A DNA stretch of 64,000 nucleotides from Candidatus Dechloromonas phosphorivorans (GTDB lineage: Bacteria; Pseudomonadota; Gammaproteobacteria; Burkholderiales; Rhodocyclaceae). Below are positions 58,128 through 64,000 of the stretch, piece after piece. Under the pieces are notes generated by a model. The model was not told where the DNA came from. It saw nothing but the letters and a program-made list of their open reading frames with translations, and did no database searches. The translations under genes were made by a program, and so were the position numbers. The stretch is from contig JADKIP010000015.1 in the NCBI GenBank assembly GCA_016721185.1, positions 124,001 to 188,000 on the forward strand. Reading direction: 5' to 3'. Position 1 is the stretch's first letter. Each line of letters starts with the position of its first letter.

Positions 58128-58755
58128 GTGCGCCCGGCATGGGCGCGATCTTGAAGGTGGAAGTCCTTCCGTAAGCTGACCACAGCGAACGAAGTGAAGC
58201 GCAACTGCATGAGGGCGACCGAGTGTGGGGAGGAAGCGTGTAGCGAAACCGCGAGCCGATGGACAAGAACCGAATATGAGGCGGTGCCGAGCAGGGCGAG
58301 TGGGCAACATTCCGCGAAGCTCTTGTGGTCAAAGCAAGGTGACGTAAATTCGGCGGTTGTGCGGGGAAGGATCGCGTTCTTACCCGGGAGGCCTCGCCTC
58401 ATGCCTGAAAGGGCGACGGTGTTGAACCGGAGCGAGGAGTCAGCAGAGGCCATAGTAGCTGCCAACACGGGGCGAAGGGCCGAAGGAGTAGGAGAGGAAA
58501 CGCGGTAGTTATCGAAGATGGAATGTCTCAGATGTTCGCGAAAGCGAAGCTCGCCGGACTGGTAGATAGGGTGAAGCCCGACAAGCCGCGGCAGCGAGAA
58601 ACCGGATTCGCCGAACTGTCTCTACGGAACCTCAGGCATCGGGTCGGGGAATCACAAATCCGATGACCTCAACTATTTCAACCGCCCGGTGCGGACCCGC
58701 ATGCCGGGTGGTGTGGGAGGGGCCGGTCAGGTTTCCTGACCGCCCCTATCCCGAT
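58128..58755 (+). ncRNA. ORF-less group IIC-type intron
   Basis: 628 bp. It starts GTGCGCCCGGCATGGG, the IIC 5' end (as in the O. iheyensis intron, from memory). Inside are TTCTTACCCGGGAGGCCTC (near 58378) and AGCAGAGGCCATAGTAG, also shared with IIC introns. Domain V is at about 58680-58713 (AACCGCCCGGTGCGG / GCATGCCGGGTGGT, CGC triad), and the 3' end GGGGCCGGTCAGG ... CCTATCCCGAT with the branch A. Where a ~1.2-kb maturase gene should sit in domain IV there is only a short remnant frame of about 45 codons from ATG 58523. It lies after the cspA terminator, before hisG. Confidence 0.87.
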
Positions 58756-58836
58756 TACGCCCGCGCTTTTGCGGACGTTCGTGGTCGCTTTGCTGCTTTA
58801 CGGTAAAATGGTTTTTTTACCCACGAGAAATCCCCC

Positions 58837-59481
58837 GTGAACGGCATCACCATTGCTCTCTCCAAGGGTCGTATTTTTGACGAAACCCTGCCGCTGCTGG
58901 CTGCTGCCGGTATTGTTCCGGCTGAAAACCCGGAAACCTCCCGCAAACTGATTATCGAGACGAATCGCCCGGAAGTGCGCCTCGTTATTGTCCGTGCAAC
59001 TGATGTGCCGACCTATGTCCAATATGGTGCGGCTGATCTGGGCGTCGCCGGCAAGGATGTGATGATCGAGCATGGCGGCGAAGGTCTGTATTCCCCCCTT
59101 GATCTGAATATCGCCAAATGCCGGATGATGGTGGCGGTGCCGGAAGGCTTCGATTATCAGAATGCCGTGCGCCAGGGTAACCGTCTGAAAGTCGCTAGCA
59201 AGTACACCAAAATGGCGCGCGAACATTTCGCCAGCAAGGGCGTTCATATCGACCTGATCAAGCTTTATGGTTCGATGGAACTGGCGCCGCTGGCCGGGCT
59301 GGCTGATGCGATTGTCGATCTGGTGTCGACCGGCAGCACATTGAAGGCCAACAAGTTGGTGGCGGTTGAGGACATCATGGAAATTTCTTCGCGCCTCGTG
59401 GTCAATCAGGCCTCGCTCAAGGTCAAACGCGAAACCCTGCAACCGATTATTGACGCCTTTGCTCGGGCGGTGGAGAGGTAA
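58837..59481 (+). CDS. hisG: ATP phosphoribosyltransferase HisG (short form)
   Basis: 214 aa from GTG at 58837. Short-form HisG: ITIALSKGRIFDETLPLLAAAG, VRATDVPTYVQYGAADLGVAGKDV, and DLVSTGSTLKANKL in the PRPP loop. Short forms need HisZ as regulatory subunit; hisZ is not in this window. First step of histidine synthesis. It lies 5 bp before hisD. The ribosome-binding site is weak (ACGAGAAA). Confidence 0.95.
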   Translation: MNGITIALSKGRIFDETLPLLAAAGIVPAENPETSRKLIIETNRPEVRLVIVRATDVPTYVQYGAADLGVAGKDVMIEHGGEGLYSPLDLNIAKCRMMVAVPEGFDYQNAVRQGNRLKVASKYTKMAREHFASKGVHIDLIKLYGSMELAPLAGLADAIVDLVSTGSTLKANKLVAVEDIMEISSRLVVNQASLKVKRETLQPIIDAFARAVER

Positions 59482-59486
59482 TCACG

Positions 59487-60788
59487 ATGGTCGCGATTAA
59501 ACGACTTGCTACGGTCGACGCCGATTTCACGGCAAAAATGGATGCGCTGCTGGCTTTCGAGGGGGCGCAGGATGACGGTATCGAACGGACAGTGATCGGC
59601 ATTCTGGCTGATGTCAAAGTCCGTGGTGATGCGGCGGTTATCGAATACACCAACAAATTTGATCGCCTGACCGTCAGTGGCATGGCGGATCTCGAGTTGA
59701 ACAAGGCTGAACTGCAAGCGGCGCTGGATGGCTTGCCGGCTGAGCAACGTCAGGCGCTGGAAGCGGCGGCTCACCGGATTCGCATTTACCACGAGCGCCA
59801 GACGCTGGAAAGCTGGCGCTACACCGAGGCCGATGGCACGCAACTCGGCCAGATGATTACGCCGCTTGATCGCGTTGGTCTATACGTGCCGGGCGGCAAG
59901 GCGGCTTATCCCTCGTCAGTGCTGATGAACGCGATTCCGGCCAAGGTGGCGGGTGTCAAGGAACTGATCATGGTTGTGCCGACCCCCGGTGGCGAGAAAA
60001 ACGCGCTGGTCATGGCGGCGGCTTGCCTAGCGGGCGTTGATCGGGTGTTTACGATTGGCGGCGCGCAGGCGGTCGGTGCACTGGCTTACGGCACGGCGTC
60101 GATCCCGCAGGTGGACAAGATTGTCGGGCCAGGCAACGCCTATGTCGCCTGTGCCAAGCGCCGGGTTTTCGGCATTGTCGGGATTGATATGGTGGCCGGG
60201 CCATCCGAAATTCTGGTGGTGTCGGATGGCAGCAGCGACCCGGATTGGGTGGCGATGGACCTCTTCTCGCAGGCCGAGCACGATGAGTTGGCGCAGTCGA
60301 TCCTGATCTGTACCGATGCGGCTTACATTGAGCGCGTCCAGGCCAGCATCGAAAAGCTGTTGCCGACCATGCCGCGTCAGGCGGTTATTCGTCAGTCGCT
60401 GACTGATCGTGGCGCATTCATTCTGGTGCGCGATCTTGAGGAAGCCTGTGCCATCGCCAATCGTGTCGCGCCGGAACACCTTGAACTGGCGCTGGCCGAT
60501 CCCGATCCGTGGGTTGAGAAAATTCACCACGCGGGCGCCATCTTCATCGGTCACTACACTTCCGAATCGCTGGGTGATTACTGTGCCGGGCCGAATCACG
60601 TGTTGCCGACTTCCGGTAGCGCCCGTTTTTCGTCGCCGCTCGGTGTCTATGACTTCCAGAAGCGGACCAGCCTGATCAAGGTGTCGAAGGCCGGCGCGCA
60701 AACGCTGGGTCGGATCGCCTCGACGCTGGCGCATGGCGAAGGCCTGCCGGCGCACGCCAAGTCCGCCGAGTTCCGCCTGGAATCCTGA
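59487..60788 (+). CDS. hisD: Histidinol dehydrogenase HisD
   Basis: 433 aa. HisD signature: VPGGKAAYPSSVLMNAIPAKVAG, FTIGGAQAVGALAYGT, KIVGPGNAYVACAKRRVFG and IDMVAGPSEILVVSD; the Zn/catalytic His region AEHD and APEHLELA is present. Last two steps of histidine synthesis. The usual hisC/hisB genes do not follow; the next genes are chromate transporter halves, so the his genes are scattered or re-ordered here. Confidence 0.96.
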   Translation: MVAIKRLATVDADFTAKMDALLAFEGAQDDGIERTVIGILADVKVRGDAAVIEYTNKFDRLTVSGMADLELNKAELQAALDGLPAEQRQALEAAAHRIRIYHERQTLESWRYTEADGTQLGQMITPLDRVGLYVPGGKAAYPSSVLMNAIPAKVAGVKELIMVVPTPGGEKNALVMAAACLAGVDRVFTIGGAQAVGALAYGTASIPQVDKIVGPGNAYVACAKRRVFGIVGIDMVAGPSEILVVSDGSSDPDWVAMDLFSQAEHDELAQSILICTDAAYIERVQASIEKLLPTMPRQAVIRQSLTDRGAFILVRDLEEACAIANRVAPEHLELALADPDPWVEKIHHAGAIFIGHYTSESLGDYCAGPNHVLPTSGSARFSSPLGVYDFQKRTSLIKVSKAGAQTLGRIASTLAHGEGLPAHAKSAEFRLES

Positions 60789-60807
60789 TGTTGTCCGATG
60801 TGGCCCG

Positions 60808-61374
60808 ATGTTGACCGCAGGGGCGCCTGACCCGCTGGTGAAACCAGACCTCAAGGCGCTGTTTCTCGGTTTTTCTTCGGTGGGTTTGTCCGGTTTCGGT
60901 GGTGTTTTGCCTTTTGCCCGGCGCATGCTGGTTGAGGAAAGGCGCTGGATGACGGCCGAGGAATTCAACGCCCAACTCGGCCTTTGCCAGTTCCTGCCCG
61001 GCCCGAATGTGGTCAATCTGGCGGTCCTGGTAGGCAAACGCCAGTGCGGTCTGGCGGGGGCCGTTGTCGCACCGTTGGGGCTGCTGGGCGGCCCGATGCT
61101 CATCGTCCTGATCCTTGGCTGGCTCTATGACCTGTACGGCAATTTGCCGCTGGCGCAATCAATGTTGCGCGGTATTGCGGCGGTGGGTTGCGGCTTGCTG
61201 TTCGCGATGGCCTGGCGGATGGGGATGGCGATCAAGGATAAATGGGCGTTTTTGCCGTTCACCGTGCTGGTAGTCACGGCGATTGCCTGGCTACGCTGGC
61301 CGATGCCGCTGGTCATGCTGGCGGGTTTGCTGCTCTCTGGCGGCCTTGCGTACTGGCGCCTGGGGCGACGTTGA
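60808..61374 (+). CDS. Chromate transporter family protein, N-terminal half
   Basis: 188 aa from ATG at 60808. Pfam chromate_transp pattern: FLGFSSVGLSGFGGVLPFARRMLVEERRWMTAEEFNAQLGLCQFLPGPNVVNLAVLVG, then two to three further hydrophobic segments. It pairs with the next gene as a split ChrA-like two-half transporter. Overlaps hisD region by none; start just after its stop. The actual substrate may be chromate, sulfate or another anion; the evidence is family only. Confidence 0.87.
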   Translation: MLTAGAPDPLVKPDLKALFLGFSSVGLSGFGGVLPFARRMLVEERRWMTAEEFNAQLGLCQFLPGPNVVNLAVLVGKRQCGLAGAVVAPLGLLGGPMLIVLILGWLYDLYGNLPLAQSMLRGIAAVGCGLLFAMAWRMGMAIKDKWAFLPFTVLVVTAIAWLRWPMPLVMLAGLLLSGGLAYWRLGRR

Positions 61375-61892
61375 GCCTCGTCGTCGATCTTTTTCTTGAA
61401 TTTACCTTGCTCGCCTTCGTGGCTTTTGGCGGAGCGACAGCCTTGTTGCCGGAAATGCATCGGGTGGTGGTCGACAATCACCATTGGCTGGACGACACCA
61501 CATTCACCCATCTGTACGCCATCGCTCAGGCGGCGCCGGGGCCGAATGTGCTGGTGGTCACGCTGATTGGCTGGAAAGTGGCCGGGCTGGCCGGTGCGCT
61601 GGCGGCAACGCTGGCCATGTGTCTGCCGATGAGCGTGGTGATTTATCTGCTCTACGACCGCTGGGAAAGTTTTGCCGGCAAACGCTGGCAACGGGCGATC
61701 CAGATCGGTGTTGCGCCGCTGGCGGTCGGGCTGGTTTTTTCCGGTGCGGCACTGATTGTACAGTCAGCCGGGCTGGGTTGGGCGGCCTGGGTGCTGGTGG
61801 CTTTTACGGTGCTGATCAACCTGCGGACAAACCTTCATCCCTTGTGGCTGATTGCCCTCGGTGCGGCGCTTGGCTTGCTTGAGCTGGTCTGA
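61371..61892 (+). CDS. Chromate transporter family protein, C-terminal half
   Basis: 173 aa from TTG at 61371. Second chromate_transp domain: LLAFVAFGGATALLPEMHRVVVDNHHWLDDTTFTHLYAIAQAAPGPNVLVVTLIGW, followed by three hydrophobic segments. It overlaps the first half by 4 bp (TTGA), so the two are translated as a pair. Longer frames upstream would overlap the first half fully and are not favoured. Confidence 0.87.
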   Translation: MSLVVDLFLEFTLLAFVAFGGATALLPEMHRVVVDNHHWLDDTTFTHLYAIAQAAPGPNVLVVTLIGWKVAGLAGALAATLAMCLPMSVVIYLLYDRWESFAGKRWQRAIQIGVAPLAVGLVFSGAALIVQSAGLGWAAWVLVAFTVLINLRTNLHPLWLIALGAALGLLELV

Positions 61893-61952
61893 ATTTCGGC
61901 CATTTTTTCGGGTTGACCGCAGCCGGCAGTAACTACCCTCGCGGCGCAGCAT

Positions 61953-63452
61953 TTACCGGCTGAGGCCGGCTGCCCAGGCCTCGGCAGCGGGACGGATGAT
62001 GTCGAACCACGGCGCTGGATAGAGTCCGATCCCGACGATCATGATAATCAGTGCGATCAGCACGACCCGCTCGCGGGGGCGCAGATCTTCGGCTTGGGCG
62101 ACTTCCGGGCGGGTCACCGGGCCGAAGAAGGCTTTGCGGTAGAGCGCCAGAAAGCCGCCGGCGGCAATGGATAACCCGAATAGCGCGGCCATGCCGGCGC
62201 CGGTGTGGCTTTGCAAGGCGGCCAGAATCAGTGGGAACTCGCCGGGAAAACTGCTCGTGCCGGGCATACCGACGCCGGCCAAGCCGCAGATCAGTACACC
62301 GCTGGCCAGCAGCGGCATGCTTTTGGCGGCACCGCCGAGGCCGTTGACGTCCGTCGAGCCGGTACGCTGACGGAGGAATTCGAGGAGCAGAAACGCGCCG
62401 CCGGTCGCCACGGTAAAGCTGAGCAGCAGTGCAACCGCGCCTTGGGCGCCTTGTGCCGAGAAGGAGGCCAGACCGAGGACGGCGAGGCCGACGTGGCAGA
62501 TGCTGGCGTAGGCGAGGGCAATCCGTAGATTGGTCTGGCCGAGAATGCCGACCGCGCCATAGAGCAAAGTGACCGTCCCGAGGCCGGCGAGCAGCCAGTG
62601 CATGTCCTGGGCGGCCGCCGGGGCGAGCGGAATGGCGAAGCGGATCAGCCCGAAGACGCCGAGTTTGAGGCCGACGATGAGTGCCGTCAGCGAGCCGGGC
62701 GCGGCCAGCGAAAATTGCGGTAGCCAGGTGTGGAGCGGGACGAGCGGGACTTTGAGCGCAAAACCGAGCAGGCAAAGCAGGAAAACCAGCGTTTGCGTCG
62801 AGCGCGGCAAGGGCGCGGCGAGCAGCGCGATCAGGTCGAAGCTGAGAGTGGGCGGGATGGTGGGCTGGCTGCTTGCCAGAACAATGAAGGCAATCAGCAG
62901 CGGGATGCCGCCGGCGAGCATGATCAGGAGATAACGCGCGGCCGCCAGCGGGCTATCGCGGGTGGCGCCCCAGCGGCCGAGCAGGAAATAGAGCGGCACC
63001 AGCGTCAGTTCCCAGAAAAAGAAAAAGAGCACGGTATCGAGGGCACAAAAAATCCCCAGCGTGGCTGACTGGAGGGTGAGCAACAGGCTGTAGTGCAGGC
63101 GCGGGGCATCGTGCACCAGGTTCCAGCTGGCGACGAGTGAGCCGAGAAAGAGCAGGGCGGTGGCAGGCAAAAAAAGCACCGAAAGGCCGTCGACCGCAAC
63201 CAGGTAGTGCACGTTGAGGCTGGCGATCCACGGTAAGCGCTCGATCAATTGAAAGCGGGCGCCCGCCGGATCAAAGTTAAAAAGTACGGCGCTGGAGATG
63301 GCTAGCGTGATCAGTAGCGTCAGCGCGACCAGATGGCGGGCGGCCCGCGCGGGGAGTAGCCAGAGGGCAAGGGCGCCGCCGAGTGGCGCGAATATGAGCA
63401 GCGAGAGGAGTGGCAACTGCGGTGGCAACTGCAGCGGTAGCGGCAACGTCAT
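61953..63452 (-). CDS. NuoM-like proton-pumping subunit (complex I / Mrp type)
   Basis: 499 aa, about 14 hydrophobic segments. Key residues of NuoM antiporter-like subunits are present: Glu in FFFFWELTLVPLYFLLG (E144-like), Lys in LLGFALKVPLVPLHTWLP, and the second Lys/His set around GLKLGVFGLIRF and YASICHVGLAVLG. It overlaps the upstream gene by 4 bp. The two are tandem NuoM-like genes at the end of an operon that enters from the right edge. The last gene is NuoM-like and not NuoN-like, unlike the standard nuoA-N order. Confidence 0.88.
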   Translation of the reverse strand: MTLPLPLQLPPQLPLLSLLIFAPLGGALALWLLPARAARHLVALTLLITLAISSAVLFNFDPAGARFQLIERLPWIASLNVHYLVAVDGLSVLFLPATALLFLGSLVASWNLVHDAPRLHYSLLLTLQSATLGIFCALDTVLFFFFWELTLVPLYFLLGRWGATRDSPLAAARYLLIMLAGGIPLLIAFIVLASSQPTIPPTLSFDLIALLAAPLPRSTQTLVFLLCLLGFALKVPLVPLHTWLPQFSLAAPGSLTALIVGLKLGVFGLIRFAIPLAPAAAQDMHWLLAGLGTVTLLYGAVGILGQTNLRIALAYASICHVGLAVLGLASFSAQGAQGAVALLLSFTVATGGAFLLLEFLRQRTGSTDVNGLGGAAKSMPLLASGVLICGLAGVGMPGTSSFPGEFPLILAALQSHTGAGMAALFGLSIAAGGFLALYRKAFFGPVTRPEVAQAEDLRPRERVVLIALIIMIVGIGLYPAPWFDIIRPAAEAWAAGLSR

Positions 63453-64000
63453 CGGATGAATCTCAGGGCGATTGCCTGGCTGGCGGTCTCGGTCAGGCGT
63501 AACCAGGGTTCGGTGAAAACGCCGATGGCCAGCATGGCGGCGAGCGCGATGCCGCAGACCAGATATTCCATCGGGAGTGTGCGGTCGACGTCGAGTTCGC
63601 GGCCTTCCTGGTGCGGTGAGAGGAAGGCGCGCTGGAAGGCCCAGAGCAGGAAGCCGGCGGCGGCGACGTTGCCGAGCGCGGCGGCCACGGTGGACAGGGC
63701 GCCGAAGCGGTCGATGGCGGCCTCAAGCACCAGGTGGGCGGCGTCGAAACCCGGTGTGCCGGGCATGCCGACAATGGCCAGGCCAAAGCTGAGGAAGGCG
63801 ATGGCGAGGAAAGGAATGCGCTCGAAGAGGCCGGAAAGTTCGTGCAGTTCGGTGGTGCCGGTGCGGCGGAAAACGAAGCCGACGATGAACCACATGCCGG
63901 TGGCGGCTAGCCCGAAGTTGGCGGCGAGCAGGATGGCGCCCTGAATGCCCGATTCGTGCAGGCTGAAGACGCCGATGACGAGCAGGCTGGTGTGGCTGAC
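63449..64000 (-). CDS. NuoM-like proton-pumping subunit, partial (N-terminus outside window)
   Basis: The frame is open to the right edge; 183 codons are visible. The visible part is a NuoM C-terminus: VSHTSLLVIGVFSLHESGIQGAILLAANFGLAATGMWF, then LSGLFERIPFLAIAFLSFGLAIVGMPGTPGF. The MPGTPGF loop matches the MPGTSSF of the next gene, showing they are paralogues. Conserved Lys/Glu of the N-terminal half cannot be checked here. Confidence 0.85.
   Translation of the reverse strand, partial: VSHTSLLVIGVFSLHESGIQGAILLAANFGLAATGMWFIVGFVFRRTGTTELHELSGLFERIPFLAIAFLSFGLAIVGMPGTPGFDAAHLVLEAAIDRFGALSTVAAALGNVAAAGFLLWAFQRAFLSPHQEGRELDVDRTLPMEYLVCGIALAAMLAIGVFTEPWLRLTETASQAIALRFIR

Noticed and set aside
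58037..58468. A 143-codon minus-strand frame after the cold-shock gene.
   Set aside because: It lies across the terminator and the group II intron and has no family signal; the intron structure explains the conservation.
60781..60815. A short CGATGT-like triple repeat at the start of the chromate transporter gene.
   Set aside because: Imperfect and only about 30 bp; it gives no clear regulatory reading.

Overview
The window looks like the chromosome of a betaproteobacterium, most likely of the Rhodocyclaceae (Dechloromonas/Azonexus-like). This is inferred from the gene order mlaFEDACB - ABC exporter - bolA - murA - hisGD, phasins of polyhydroxyalkanoate granules, an MSHA-type pilus cluster, and a chromosomal integron beside hrpA. 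No rRNA, tRNA or CRISPR array was seen.

Layout. (1) 1-1960: ordinary chromosome with a zinc-ribbon protein (cut by the window edge), a hemolysin III/TrhA-like membrane protein and a flavin reductase. (2) 2.1-18.4 kb: a chromosomal integron cassette array read on the minus strand away from attI (about 18391). I count 26 attC sites and about 27 cassettes. They carry small proteins (TIR, HEPN-like, DUF4145, DUF4375, DUF1877, two SnoaL-like, GNAT, tautomerase-like, PNPOx-like, AraC/GyrI, VOC and unknowns), plus eight copies and one decayed relic of a roughly 230-bp cassette with no convincing gene. A dead IS1182-family element sits in one cassette with a clean CTAG duplication. (3) 18.5-20.4 kb: the integrase gene intI on the plus strand. 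Beyond it lies a yefM-yoeB toxin-antitoxin cassette in plus orientation, and then a 3' remnant of a second intI. (4) 20.4-25.9 kb: hrpA, an EI24-type membrane protein and a CinA/MoaB-like protein. (5) 26.0-27.3 kb: two phasin genes with a clear sigma-70 promoter and a candidate operator. (6) 27.5-32.2 kb: kdsD-kdsC-lptC-lptA for LPS core and transport, and a divergent CPA2 cation/proton antiporter. (7) 32.3-50.8 kb: an MSHA-like type IV pilus/type II secretion-like cluster (pilins, a very large pilin-like protein, MshK, MshJ, MshI, MshG, MshE, MshN, MshL and MshM-like proteins). It is bracketed by a histidine kinase and a sigma-54 response regulator resembling PrsK/PrsR; a class III adenylate cyclase also lies inside. 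(8) 51-57.6 kb: mlaFEDACB lipid transport, an ABC-2 exporter, a BolA protein and murA. (9) 57.9-58.8 kb: a cold-shock protein gene followed, just past its terminator, by a short ORF-less group IIC intron. (10) 58.8-61.9 kb: hisG, hisD and a split chromate transporter. (11) 62-64 kb: two tandem NuoM-like proton-pumping subunits, the upstream one cut by the window edge.

Two signals stand out beyond the gene list. One is the repeated non-coding integron cassette. The other is a short motif, GTYGACCGYA (often followed by GCA), found 16 times on both strands outside those cassettes and once in each cassette copy, against about 0.5 expected by chance. All identifications are by eye from sequence; no database search was run.
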